Positions 28,206 through 36,684 of a DNA stretch of 64,000 nt are shown here, piece by piece. The first letter of the stretch is position 1. Every line of letters starts with the position of its first letter. The DNA is from Inquilinus sp. Marseille-Q2685 (lineage in GTDB: Bacteria; Pseudomonadota; Alphaproteobacteria; DSM-16000; Inquilinaceae), in contig NZ_CAKAKL010000006.1 of assembly GCF_916619195.1 (NCBI RefSeq), positions 62,001 through 126,000 of the forward strand. The letters are read 5' to 3'. The notes under the pieces were generated by a model, which saw only the letters and a program-made list of their open reading frames with translations, was not told where the DNA came from and ran no database searches. The position numbers and the translations under genes were made by a program.

Positions 28206-30956
28206 TTACCCTCCCCCTCCCATGAAGCCCGCCGCGACGCGGGCGCCGCCGACGCCGCCGCCGATCACGATGGCGATCACGATCCGGATCATCGTGTCGA
28301 CCTGGTGCCGGAGGATCGCCTTCTTGCGCGACCGGTCGCCCTCGATCTTCTCGACCAGGTCGATGAACATCTTGGACAGGTTCTCCTTGAACGCCGGCTG
28401 GCTGTGCCGGCCCTGCACGAACAGGCGGATCTCCTCCTCCATCCTGGTCCTGACATAGGGCAGCAGATTGGCCATGTGGCCGCTCTCCCCGCCGTGATAG
28501 CGCAGCTGACTCAGGCTGCCGTCATGGTCGCGCGAGGTCAGCAGCCTGGCGACCTCGGCGAAGGCGGCGTCGGTCCGCGCCGTCAGGTCCCTGGCCCGCT
28601 GCTCGAACGATCCCCAGTCGCCGGTGATGCCGTTGTAGGCAATCACGGTCCGGGCCTGCGCCGCCAGCCCGTCCGCCCCGGCGGCGCTGGGCTTGATCGG
28701 GATCTCGCCATACAGCTGGTTGGCGTTCGGCGACCAGTCGAAATCCGCCCAGTACCGGCCCTTCGGCCCCATCACCTCGATGATGTAGGTGGTCGTGCTC
28801 GGTGCCGAAGCCCCCACCAGGCCGAGATCGGTGACCTGCCGGATCTTGGCGTGCTTCCATTCGTCGACGGCGACCGCCTTGGCGGGATCGAAGCGGGTCT
28901 CGACCGGCTCGTAATGCTTCGGGATCGCCGGCAGCGCCGGCGCCGTCTTCCCGGCCGGACCGGCGTTCGGATCGGCCATGGAGAACACCGGCGGGGCATG
29001 GATCCCGGCGGCCGGCGTCGCGTCCGCCGCGGCGACGGCCGGGCCCATGGCCGCGGCGGCGGCGGGGTTCGGCTTGGCCGCTTCCAGCGCGGCGGTCGCG
29101 GCTGCCGCAGCCAGCAGCTGCCGCTTCCGCGCATCCGCATCGGCCGGGACGCCATCGATCACGAGCTGGACGATGGCGGCCTGGGCCGCCTTGGCGTCCA
29201 GGTCGTCGAGCGAGCCCGCGGCGGCATCGAGATAGTCCGCCATCAGACGGCCCGCGACCTCGGCGCCGTCCTCGTCCGCCCCGGCGAGGGCGGCGAGATG
29301 GGCGGCGCCCGCCGCACGCTCCGCCCGCACCGGGTCGTCCCCGCTCCGCATCGCCGTCGACGCCGCCTTCGCCGCGGCGACCGCGGCGTGCTGCCGGTCC
29401 GGCGCCGCGGCATGGGCCGCCTCCAGCGCCTTGACCGCGGCGGCGATGCGTGGCCCGGCATCGCCGGACACCGCCGCCAGCTCCACCTCCGCGGCCTGCG
29501 CCTGCTGCCCCTGCCGGCGCCAGGCCGCGGTCAGCTCGGCCCGCTTTCGCCGTTCGTATTCCAGCGACGCCTGGATCGCTGCCTGGTCCCGGTCGGTGGT
29601 CGCGTTGGCCAAGTCGGCCTCGAGCTTCGCGATCCCGACCTCGACGCCGCCCAGCTCGTCCCTGGTCTTCGCCGCCTGGGCAGAGAGATCTTCGGCATGG
29701 CCCCGGACGAGAGCGACCCGCTTCTCCGCCGCCCGGGCGGCGACGGCGGTCAGCCCCTCCGTCGGGATCTTCTTCTCGATCAGCAGCTCCCGGGCGGCGG
29801 CGTTGATCGCGCTGAGGTCGGGGCCGAGGGCCCGGCGATCCTGCGCGGCCACCGCGGCCTGGGCGGTTGCCAGCCTGGCGCCGGCCGTTTCATGGGCCAC
29901 GGCGATGACCGTGGATCGCCGTTGCTCCGCCGTCGGCAGAGGGACCCCCGCCAGCAGATCGTTCATCCGGGCATCCGGATGGCGGCCGGCATTCGCGGCG
30001 GCATTCGCCCCGGCGACCACCGCCGGCCGGTCGTCCAGAAACTCGGCCATGCCGACCAGGCTTCGGGCCGTGATCGCGGCGGCCTCCTGCGGCATGCCGG
30101 CGCGCCGGCAGGCTCCGGCGGCGGCGCCGGCCGCGGCATAGGTCGGGGCCGCCGCCGGGCCCAGATCCTTTCCGGCCCGCGGCAGCAGATCATTCGCCAG
30201 GGCGACCGCGGCCTCCACCGAGGCGCCGGCCTTCAGCGCGTTGAGCGCCGCCGCCTCGGCGGTCTGGCGACCCGGCCCGGCGCCCCAGGCCGCCCCGATC
30301 CGGCGCAGCACCTCGGTGGCGAAGGGGTCCGACCGGGCCGCCCCGTCGACCAGCTCGACCGCGACGCCCCGGCCGAGATCGGCGTTGACCAGGCGGTAGC
30401 CATCATCGGCCGGGTCCGGGCCGAGCACCCGCTCGACCAGCACCGGCGCGGACCGTTCGCTGGCTTTGCCGCGGAACATCACCTCGCCGACGCAGCATTC
30501 GCGCGACCCGAGCTGGCGGAAGCCGGGCTGGAACGCCGCGGCGTTCAGGGCGTCGAGCCCGTCCGCGGCGAGCCATGCGGTCGAGGCCGGTATCGCCCGG
30601 CCGCCGCGGACGCCCCAGCGGCCCTGTGGCTGCTTGTACAGCTCGACCGCGGTGTCCAGCGTCAGGTCGGCCTTCACCGGATGGAAGGTCTCCTGCTCGC
30701 CGCCACCCTTGCCGTCGCCGCGGGACCGGCGCTCGGCCACCACCTGCACGGGCTCCGTACCGTCGACATCGAGCGTCCCGGCGAAGAAGGTGCGGGTCCC
30801 GACCACGATCTCGGTCCGGCCGTTCCCGGTCCTCCGCGTCTGGACGAAGGGGTCCAGAGGGTCGCCGGCATTGGCCCCGGTCGGGACGATGGCCGTGGTC
30901 AGCCTGTTGACGTACAGGGCCATACTGGGCCCCGAGATTCGCGACTTCTTCTTCAT
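28206..30956 (-). CDS. Large Ala-rich protein with C-terminal membrane anchor, unknown
   Basis: 916 residues that I cannot place in a family. No signal peptide. Residues 1-220 look globular with beta strands (SMALYVNRLTTAIVPTG, VVGTRTFFAGTLDVDGTE). About 225-640 is Ala-rich helical, with a charged coiled-coil-like stretch near 430-490 (KLEADLANATTDRD, EYERRKRAELTAAWRR). A Pro/Ala linker lies near 645-690. A second mixed domain (about 690-790, YIIEVMGPKGRYWADFDW) and charged helices follow. The last 30 residues form one glycine-rich membrane helix (TMIRIVIAIVIGGGVGGARV). GGGGAG precedes the ATG. It stands alone on its strand. Confidence 0.75.
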   Translation of the reverse strand: MKKKSRISGPSMALYVNRLTTAIVPTGANAGDPLDPFVQTRRTGNGRTEIVVGTRTFFAGTLDVDGTEPVQVVAERRSRGDGKGGGEQETFHPVKADLTLDTAVELYKQPQGRWGVRGGRAIPASTAWLAADGLDALNAAAFQPGFRQLGSRECCVGEVMFRGKASERSAPVLVERVLGPDPADDGYRLVNADLGRGVAVELVDGAARSDPFATEVLRRIGAAWGAGPGRQTAEAAALNALKAGASVEAAVALANDLLPRAGKDLGPAAAPTYAAAGAAAGACRRAGMPQEAAAITARSLVGMAEFLDDRPAVVAGANAAANAGRHPDARMNDLLAGVPLPTAEQRRSTVIAVAHETAGARLATAQAAVAAQDRRALGPDLSAINAAARELLIEKKIPTEGLTAVAARAAEKRVALVRGHAEDLSAQAAKTRDELGGVEVGIAKLEADLANATTDRDQAAIQASLEYERRKRAELTAAWRRQGQQAQAAEVELAAVSGDAGPRIAAAVKALEAAHAAAPDRQHAAVAAAKAASTAMRSGDDPVRAERAAGAAHLAALAGADEDGAEVAGRLMADYLDAAAGSLDDLDAKAAQAAIVQLVIDGVPADADARKRQLLAAAAATAALEAAKPNPAAAAAMGPAVAAADATPAAGIHAPPVFSMADPNAGPAGKTAPALPAIPKHYEPVETRFDPAKAVAVDEWKHAKIRQVTDLGLVGASAPSTTTYIIEVMGPKGRYWADFDWSPNANQLYGEIPIKPSAAGADGLAAQARTVIAYNGITGDWGSFEQRARDLTARTDAAFAEVARLLTSRDHDGSLSQLRYHGGESGHMANLLPYVRTRMEEEIRLFVQGRHSQPAFKENLSKMFIDLVEKIEGDRSRKKAILRHQVDTMIRIVIAIVIGGGVGGARVAAGFMGGGG

Positions 30957-31212
30957 GGGCTCCCCAGTCTCCGGCCCGCTTCGGCGGGCACGTTTCTACA
31001 CATCCATCGGGAACGGCGGTCCTGTGAGGAATTGGCCAGGATCCGGCGGGACGGCCGGCCGTGCCGCGACCGCCCCGTCGCCGAGACCGTCGCCGGGCGG
31101 GCAGCCGGCTGTAACGGATCGGTCATATTCAGGTAATGGGAATGGGATCCGCCGCCCAATGCAGGAACGGCATCATGGTATGCAGGCGAAGGTGATCCGG
31201 ACCGGGGGGCCG

Positions 31213-31539
31213 TCAGCGCTCCGCGGCCAGCCTTTCGCGGATGCGGTCCGGCCCGCCGGCCAGCCGCCGGGCGAAGGGCCGGTCGGGGTCGACGACGCGC
31301 CAGACCGGGGCGCTGGCGTCCTGGCTTAGTCGCACCAGGTGGCGTTGCGTGGTGACCGGGCAGCAGGCATCGGCCCCGTAGCGCGCCGCCAGCCCCCGCC
31401 GCAGCGCCGCCAGGTCCGACAGCCGGCCGGCCGGCGCAGCACGCAGGGCGTCGGCGACCATCCCCTCACTCGGGATCAGCATGCTCTGCGTCCCGCTCCG
31501 GCCCTTGCGGCGCGATGTGATGACCGGCTGCTCGTCCAT
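31213..31539 (-). CDS. MGMT-family alkyltransferase-like protein without the PCHR motif
   Basis: 108 residues. It resembles a family of short MGMT-fold proteins (LIPSEGMVADALRAAPAGRL, RRGLAARYGADACCPVTTQRH, VWRVVDPDRPFARRLAGGPD). The DNA-binding-like part is kept but the alkyl-accepting PCHR is replaced by CCPVTT. Members may recognise damage without repairing it, but the activity is unproven. The start at 31539 has a perfect GGAGGGG ribosome site; the long frame reaching to 32073 is antisense noise. AHSA1-domain genes lie directly upstream on the same strand. Confidence 0.75.
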   Translation of the reverse strand: MDEQPVITSRRKGRSGTQSMLIPSEGMVADALRAAPAGRLSDLAALRRGLAARYGADACCPVTTQRHLVRLSQDASAPVWRVVDPDRPFARRLAGGPDRIRERLAAER

Positions 31540-31604
31540 GGCTCCCCTCCGGAATGAGTCTCCCCGGAGGACGAACGGGGATGCCGGACTCCGACAGCCC
31601 CGTG

Positions 31605-32060
31605 TCAGTCCCGTCCGTCCCGGCCGAGCCAGGGGTCCGGGCCCGGGTCGCGGCCGCCGGCCGCCTGGGCCAGCCGGTCGAGGTAATGCGCCCAGCCCTC
31701 GGCATGGCCGGCGCATTGCTCGGCCGTGGGCAGGCCGGTGTGGGTCATCTTCAGCAGCGTGCCGTCCGGCTGCTCGACCAGGTCGATCTCGACCAGGCTC
31801 GACCCCGGCGGCACCGCCTCGCTGCCGTCCCAGCCGAAGCTGTAGGCCAGGCGATGCACCGGCACCACCTCGCGGAAGGCGCCGCGGGCGAAGCGGGCCC
31901 CGGTGACGTTGACCAGGTAGAGCCCGCCGGGCTGCGGGTCGAGCTGCGCCTCGGTGCCCATCCAGCGCAGGATCTGCTGCGGGTCGGTCAGCAGCGCGAA
32001 CACCGCGGCGGGCGGCGCCGGGATATGGGTTTCGCGGCGGACGATGAGATCGTCTGGCAT
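31605..32060 (-). CDS. SRPBCC/AHSA1-domain protein (paralog A)
   Basis: 151 residues with the START-like hydrophobic-cavity fold of the Aha1/AHSA1 group: THIPAPPAAVFALLTDPQQI, WMGTEAQLDPQPGGLYLVNV, GAFREVVPVHRLAYSFGWDG and a C-terminal GWAHYLDRLAQAAGG. Many such proteins are of unknown function; some bind small hydrophobic ligands. It is a tandem duplicate of the next gene upstream, with 24 bases between them, and probably shares its transcript. Confidence 0.88.
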   Translation of the reverse strand: MPDDLIVRRETHIPAPPAAVFALLTDPQQILRWMGTEAQLDPQPGGLYLVNVTGARFARGAFREVVPVHRLAYSFGWDGSEAVPPGSSLVEIDLVEQPDGTLLKMTHTGLPTAEQCAGHAEGWAHYLDRLAQAAGGRDPGPDPWLGRDGRD

Positions 32061-32084
32061 CGGTCTCCTCCACGGTTCTGACGG

Positions 32085-32546
32085 TCAGGCCTCATCCTTC
32101 GACGGAGGGCAGCCGGGCGACGGCACGGAGTCCGGATCGCGGCCGGCGACCACCGCCGCGAGGCGTTCGAGAAAGAACGCCCAGCCCCGCTCATGCAAAG
32201 ACAGGGCCGAGGGCGGCAGGCCGCTATGGGTCATCCGCATCAGGGTGCCGTCCGGCTGCTCGATCAGGTCGATCTCGACCTGGCTGGAGCCCGGCGGCAC
32301 CTCGGCATTGCCCTCCCAGCCGAAGCTGTAGACCAGGCGGTGCACCGGCACCACCTCGCGGAACGCGCCGCGCACGATGTTGATGCCGTCGACGTCGAGC
32401 AGGTAGAGCCCGCCGGGCTGCGGTTCCAGCGTCGCGCCGATGCCCATCCAGCGCAGCAGCTTCTCAGGGTCGGTCAGGAAGGCGAAGAGGGTGGCGGGCG
32501 GCGCCGGGACCTGGATCTCGCGCCGGAAGACGGTCGGTTCGTCCAT
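32085..32546 (-). CDS. SRPBCC/AHSA1-domain protein (paralog B)
   Basis: 153 residues, close paralog of the preceding gene along its whole length (IQVPAPPATLFAFLTDPEKL, LRWMGIGATLEPQPGGLYLL, AFREVVPVHRLVYSFGWEG). The start at 32546 (MDEPTVFRREIQV) is preceded by GGAGGGG; an upstream extension is antisense to the TetR gene. A TetR-family regulator gene lies 59 bases upstream on the same strand, so the three may be one transcription unit: regulator, B, A, then the MGMT-like gene. Confidence 0.88.
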   Translation of the reverse strand: MDEPTVFRREIQVPAPPATLFAFLTDPEKLLRWMGIGATLEPQPGGLYLLDVDGINIVRGAFREVVPVHRLVYSFGWEGNAEVPPGSSQVEIDLIEQPDGTLMRMTHSGLPPSALSLHERGWAFFLERLAAVVAGRDPDSVPSPGCPPSKDEA

Positions 32547-32605
32547 GGGCTTCCCCTCCGGCGGTCCCGGTTCAGGCCGGCAAAATAACACGGCGCGGAC
32601 GGGTT

Positions 32606-33253
32606 TCACCACCCGCTGCGGGCCGACCGCAGGGAGGCCTGCAGGTAGGATCGGCACATCAGCGTCAGCTCGCGCCGCAGCTCCTGCAGCGCAGCCGGCG
32701 TTGCGCCGCGCTCGAACACCACTCGCGTGCTGCCGGCGATACTGGAGAACACCGCGAAGGCGACAGTGGGCAGGCTCGCGAAATCCGCGTCCGGCGCGCT
32801 GGCCAGCAGCCCGGCCGCCGCGGCCACGTTGTGGTCGACCGCCGCAGCCAGCAGCGCGGTCGAATCCAGGTCCTCGGCGATCAGGTACAGGGCCTGGGTG
32901 ACGTCGAGCCGCGCCGCCTTGGCGTCGAGAAAGGCGCCGACCAGGAGATCCGCCAGCTCGGCAACCGGGCGGCCCCGGCCTCGGTCGCAGGCCGCCGCGA
33001 CCGCATCCGCGACATGCGCCAGATGCCGCTGCAGCACTGCATAGAGCAGTGCCTGCTTGTGCGGGAAGTACTGGTACATCGTGCCGACCGAAACGCCCGC
33101 CCGCTCCGCCACGCGGGTCGTGGTCAGCCGCCGCTCCCCCTCGGCCAGCAGAACCTGAATGGTCGCCTCGAAGATCGCGTCGACGGTCGCCTCGGCTCGC
33201 GCTTGGCGCGGCCACTTCCGGGGCTTCAGGGCGGCGGGCGGCGAGACCTGCAA
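32606..33253 (-). CDS. TetR/AcrR-family repressor
   Basis: About 215 residues from the TTG at 33253. The helix-turn-helix region is clear (AIFEATIQVLLAEGERRLTT, RVAERAGVSVGTMYQYFPHK). The rest is a helical ligand domain (VFSSIAGSTRVVFERG). An in-frame ATG at 33325 also exists with GGGGA in front, but it would start inside the divergent SDR gene and run through a 24-bp palindrome that looks like this repressor's operator. I therefore prefer the shorter form; the start is uncertain, the family is not. Confidence 0.85.
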   Translation of the reverse strand: MQVSPPAALKPRKWPRQARAEATVDAIFEATIQVLLAEGERRLTTTRVAERAGVSVGTMYQYFPHKQALLYAVLQRHLAHVADAVAAACDRGRGRPVAELADLLVGAFLDAKAARLDVTQALYLIAEDLDSTALLAAAVDHNVAAAAGLLASAPDADFASLPTVAFAVFSSIAGSTRVVFERGATPAALQELRRELTLMCRSYLQASLRSARSGW

Positions 33254-33265
33254 AAGCGAATTCCC

Positions 33266-33289
33266 GGAACTGAAGGATCCTTCATATCC
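33266..33289. promoter_or_regulatory. 24-bp palindrome between TetR and SDR genes
   Basis: The core TGAAGGATCCTTCA (33271-33284) is a perfect 14-bp palindrome, flanked by GGA and TCC arms with a 2-base mismatch on each side. It lies 35-58 bases before the SDR start and just before the preferred TetR start, as expected for the operator of a self-regulating TetR repressor. Confidence 0.7.
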
Positions 33290-33323
33290 TAGCCGCTCCT
33301 CGCTCCTATCGCCAGGTCTTCCC

Positions 33324-34019
33324 ATGAGCGTTTCCCCGACTGCCCTGATCATCGGCGCCTCGCGCGGCCTCGGCTTGGCCCTGGCCGGCGAGTGGCTGGC
33401 GCGCGGCTGGACCGTGCTGGCCACGGTCCGCGGCGCGGGCCGGACCGCCCTGCATGAGCTGGCGGATTCCTCGAACGGCCGGCTCACCGTCGAGACGCTG
33501 GAGATGACCGATCCCGCCGCGGTCGATGCGCTGCGCGACCGGCTGTCGCGCCGCGCGCTCGACCTGCTGTTCGTCAATGCCGCGGTGGCCAACGGCGCCA
33601 GCGAGCGTGTCGACCGGGTCACGACGGAGGAGTTCAGCCGGGTGATGGTGACGAACGCCCTGGCCCCGATGCGCATCGTCGAGCGGCTGGGCGGCTTGGT
33701 CCGTCCGGACGGCACGATCGCGGTGATGTCCTCCAGCCTGGGCAGCGTCGCGCTGAACGAGACCGGCGGATGGGAGGTCTACCGGGCCAGCAAGGCGGCC
33801 CTCAACATGCTGATGCGGTCCTATGCCGCCCGCCACGCCGGCGACCGGCACAGCCTGGCCCTGGTGGACCCGGGCTGGGTCCGGACCGACATGGGCGGGG
33901 CGGAGGCCAGCCTCGACACCGGCGAGAGCATCCCCGGCGTGGCCGATGCGCTGGAGGCGCGGCGCGGCCGGCCCGGGCTGCAGTTTTTCGATTATAGGGG
34001 CGAGACGGTGCCGTGGTAG
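33324..34019 (+). CDS. Short-chain dehydrogenase/reductase
   Basis: 231 residues with the classical SDR pattern. The cofactor motif is IIGASRGLGLALAGEWLARG. The strand-4 motif is VNAAVANG, the catalytic serine lies in AVMSSSLGSV, and the YxxxK pair is in YRASKAALNM. The arginine after the first strand (VRGAGR) suggests NADP(H). It resembles CsgA/carbonyl-reductase-like SDRs. Divergent from a TetR repressor whose predicted operator lies just upstream, so it should be induced by that regulator's ligand. Confidence 0.9.
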   Translation: MSVSPTALIIGASRGLGLALAGEWLARGWTVLATVRGAGRTALHELADSSNGRLTVETLEMTDPAAVDALRDRLSRRALDLLFVNAAVANGASERVDRVTTEEFSRVMVTNALAPMRIVERLGGLVRPDGTIAVMSSSLGSVALNETGGWEVYRASKAALNMLMRSYAARHAGDRHSLALVDPGWVRTDMGGAEASLDTGESIPGVADALEARRGRPGLQFFDYRGETVPW

Positions 34020-34080
34020 CGGCGTCCGTCGGCCCTCTGCGCGGGTGACAGATCCCGCCCCACGGCGGCATCATCCCCGC

Positions 34081-35151
34081 ATGGACCTACCCGCGCCCCT
34101 CGCCTGGCTGCTGGACGATGCCGGCGCCTCGCCCGGCCCCGACCGCTTCCTGGCCGAGCTCGGCGGCCGCCTGTTGGCCGACGGGCTGCCGCTGGCCGGC
34201 GCCGCCCTGACCCTGGCGGTACCGCATCCGATCGTCGCCCGCCGTACCTGGCTGTGGCGGGCCGGGACCGGCGCGGTGATCGAGGCGCTGGGCTTCGCCG
34301 GCATGCCGCTGGCGGCGGCCGGCCCGCCCGGCCGGGGCGGCCGCGACTGGCTGTCGGGGCTGGGGCCGGGCCCGGTGCAGGAGCAGACGGCCGGGCCGGC
34401 GGTGCTGGCCTGGGCCGGCACCCGGCCGTTCGACCCCGACGAATCCCACCGGCTGCGCCAGGCCGCGCGCTTCGCCGCGGCGCCGCTCTCCGCCCTGGCC
34501 TCGCGGGCAGCGCTGGCGGCCCTGCTGGAGGCCTATCTCGGCCGGCGCAGCGCCGCCCGGGTGCAGGCCGGCGCGCTGCGCCGCGGCGCCGGCGAGACCA
34601 TCCGCGCCGCCCTGCTCTGCGCCGACCTCCGCGACTTCACCGCCCTGTCCGAGCAGACCGAGCCGGCCGAGGTGATCGCCACGCTGGACGCCTGGTTCGA
34701 CCGCATCGCCGGGGCGGTGCACGCCTTCGGCGGCGAGGTGCTGAAGTTCATGGGCGACGGGCTGCTGGCGATCTTCCCGGTCGCCGGCGAGACCCGCGAG
34801 GCCTGCGAGGCGGCGCTGCGCGCGGTCGCCGCCGCCCGCGCCGGCATGGCCCATCTCGACGCCGCGCGGCAGGCCCGGGGCCTGCCGCCGCTGCCCTTCG
34901 GCGCGGCGCTGCATCTGGGCGAGATGATGTGGGGCAACATCGGCGCTGCCGACCGGCTGGACTTCACCGCCATCGGCCCCGCCGTCAACCTGGTCAGCCG
35001 GCTGGAGGGGCTGTGCCGGCCGCTGGGCCGGGCGGTGCTGATCTCCGGCGCGCTGGCAGCCGAGACCGCGGCGCCCCTGGTATCGCTGGGCGAGCACCCG
35101 CTGCGCGGCATCGCGGCGCCCTGCGCCGTCTTCACCCTGCCGGATGCGTGA
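34081..35151 (+). CDS. Class III adenylate/guanylate cyclase
   Basis: 356 residues. A roughly 180-residue N-terminal region of unknown type may be a sensor. The C-terminal cyclase homology domain (about 185-350) keeps the metal-binding aspartates in CADLRDFTALSEQ and KFMGDGLLAIFP and the transition-state pair in AIGPAVNLVSRLEG (Asn and Arg). It therefore looks active. There is no membrane helix, so it is cytosolic. The weak upstream ribosome site leaves the exact start open; MDLPAPLAWLLDD at 34081 is the best ATG. Its end overlaps a small opposite-strand gene by 20 bases. Confidence 0.9.
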   Translation: MDLPAPLAWLLDDAGASPGPDRFLAELGGRLLADGLPLAGAALTLAVPHPIVARRTWLWRAGTGAVIEALGFAGMPLAAAGPPGRGGRDWLSGLGPGPVQEQTAGPAVLAWAGTRPFDPDESHRLRQAARFAAAPLSALASRAALAALLEAYLGRRSAARVQAGALRRGAGETIRAALLCADLRDFTALSEQTEPAEVIATLDAWFDRIAGAVHAFGGEVLKFMGDGLLAIFPVAGETREACEAALRAVAAARAGMAHLDAARQARGLPPLPFGAALHLGEMMWGNIGAADRLDFTAIGPAVNLVSRLEGLCRPLGRAVLISGALAAETAAPLVSLGEHPLRGIAAPCAVFTLPDA

Positions 35152-35341
35152 CCGGGCCGGCCGAGGCCAGCAGCTCCTCGCAAAGCTCGGCGATCACCAG
35201 CCAGGTCCCCACCCAGTGCCGCTCGCGGCCGGGCGCGCAGGCCTCGGCCTGGCGCCGCGCCTCCTCCGGCGCCGCCGGTCCGTGCCGGCGCAGCAGCACC
35301 CGGGCGGAGAGCTCGAGCTCATGGGCGGTCAGGCGGCTCAT
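35132..35341 (-). CDS. Small conserved hypothetical protein
   Basis: 69 residues, N-terminus MSRLTAHELELSARVLLRRH, then EARRQAEACAPGRERHWVGT and a helical WLVIAELCEELLA. I recall similar short helical proteins in alphaproteobacteria, without a known role. The last 20 bases overlap the 3' end of the cyclase gene on the other strand. The length and pattern suggest a real gene, but the evidence is modest. Confidence 0.55.
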   Translation of the reverse strand: MSRLTAHELELSARVLLRRHGPAAPEEARRQAEACAPGRERHWVGTWLVIAELCEELLASAGPVTHPAG

Positions 35342-35460
35342 GCGCGCGGTCCGGAAACAGGGGGGACGTCACCCCTGTCTATGGCGAGTATATAAAATTG
35401 TCTACATTGAAACGGAGATCGAACCAAAATCGATTAGGAAAGTTCGGCCGCCAGCAGAGC

Positions 35461-35490
35461 CGAAGGGGATCCCGGTCCGGATCCCCTTCG
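35461..35490. terminator. Hairpin downstream of asd
   Basis: CGAAGGGGATCC and GGATCCCCTTCG form a perfect 12-bp stem with a 6-base loop, 20 bases beyond the asd stop. It lacks a T run, so it may be a weak or factor-assisted terminator or an mRNA 3' stabiliser. Confidence 0.5.
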
Positions 35491-35509
35491 CCACAATGAT
35501 CGGATAAGA

Positions 35510-36538
35510 TCAGGCGGCCTTGCCCAGATGGCCGTCCTTGACCAGAACTTCGGCGATCTGGACGGCGTTCAGCGCCGCGCCTTTACGGAGATTGTCGGCG
35601 ACCACCCAGAAGGACAGGCCGTTCTCGACCGTGCTGTCCTCGCGGATGCGGCTGACATAGACCAGATCCTCGCCGGCGCATTCGACCGGGGTGACGTAGC
35701 CCTCATCGGCGCGGTGGTCGACCACCGAGATCCCCGGCGCCCGCTTCAGCGCGGCCCGCGCTTCCTCGGCCGAGATCGGGTTCTCGCACTCGATGTTCAC
35801 CATCTCGGAATGGCCGATGAAGACCGGCACGCGCACGCAATGCGACACGACCTTGATGGCGGGGTCGAGGATCTTCTTGGTCTCGGCCACCATCTTCCAC
35901 TCCTCCTTCGTCGACCCGTCGTCCATGAAGACGTCGATATGCGGGATGACGTTGAAGGCGATCTGCTTGGTGAACCGCTCCTTGACGATCGGGTCGTTCA
36001 CATAGACGGCGCGGGTCTGGTTGAACAGCTCGTCCATTGCCTCCTTGCCGGCGCCGGAGACCGACTGGTAGGTCGAGACCACGACGCGGCGGATCTTGGC
36101 CAGCTGGTGCAGCGGCTTCAGCGCCACCACCATCTGGATGGTGGAGCAGTTCGGGTTGGCGATGATGCCCTTCCTGCGGAAGCCGGCGATCGCCTGCGGG
36201 TTGACCTCGGGCACCACCAGCGGCACGTCCGGGTCCATCCGGAACTGCGAGGTGTTGTCGATCACCACCGCCCCGGCCCTGGCCGCGCGGGGCCCGTGCA
36301 CCGCCGAGACCTTGGCGCCCGGCGAGGACAGCACGATGTCGATGCCCTTGAAGTCGAACTTGGCGAGGTCCTGCACGTCGAGGACGTCGTCCTCGCCGAA
36401 GGAGACCTGGCGCCCGACCGACCGCTCCGAGGCCAGCGCGACGACCTCGTCGACCGGGAATTCCCGTTCGGCGAGGATGGAAAGCATCTCGCGACCGACA
36501 TTGCCGGTGGCACCGATGACCGCGACCCGATAGCCCAT
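35510..36538 (-). CDS. asd: Aspartate-semialdehyde dehydrogenase
   Basis: 342 residues. It reduces beta-aspartyl phosphate with NADPH to aspartate semialdehyde, the branch point to lysine/diaminopimelate, threonine and methionine. The NADP motif is VAVIGATGNVGREMLSIL. The active-site cysteine is C131 (IIANPNCSTIQMV), and the substrate-binding part includes STYQSVSGAGKEAMDEL and HCVRVPVFIGHSE. The start at 36538 gives the standard MGYRVAVIGATG; a longer frame to 36619 has no support. It is a single gene and likely essential for cell-wall synthesis. Confidence 0.97.
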   Translation of the reverse strand: MGYRVAVIGATGNVGREMLSILAEREFPVDEVVALASERSVGRQVSFGEDDVLDVQDLAKFDFKGIDIVLSSPGAKVSAVHGPRAARAGAVVIDNTSQFRMDPDVPLVVPEVNPQAIAGFRRKGIIANPNCSTIQMVVALKPLHQLAKIRRVVVSTYQSVSGAGKEAMDELFNQTRAVYVNDPIVKERFTKQIAFNVIPHIDVFMDDGSTKEEWKMVAETKKILDPAIKVVSHCVRVPVFIGHSEMVNIECENPISAEEARAALKRAPGISVVDHRADEGYVTPVECAGEDLVYVSRIREDSTVENGLSFWVVADNLRKGAALNAVQIAEVLVKDGHLGKAA

Positions 36539-36684
36539 ATCCGTAATCCGGCTGTTCGATTGCTGCAGGGGACGCACTCGGTAGAATGTATGCCGATCCG
36601 CGCGCAATGGGACAGCCATGCGATTCGCGCGCGGCGATCATGCCGCCAGGTGCCGGCTGGCGGCTGGACAAGGGAGGAACGGAG

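Noticed and set aside
28305-31136. 943-codon open frame on the plus strand
   Set aside because: Mirror of the 916-residue gene on the other strand. Low-complexity Arg/Gly/His content and no ribosome site; the minus-strand protein has normal composition and a membrane helix.
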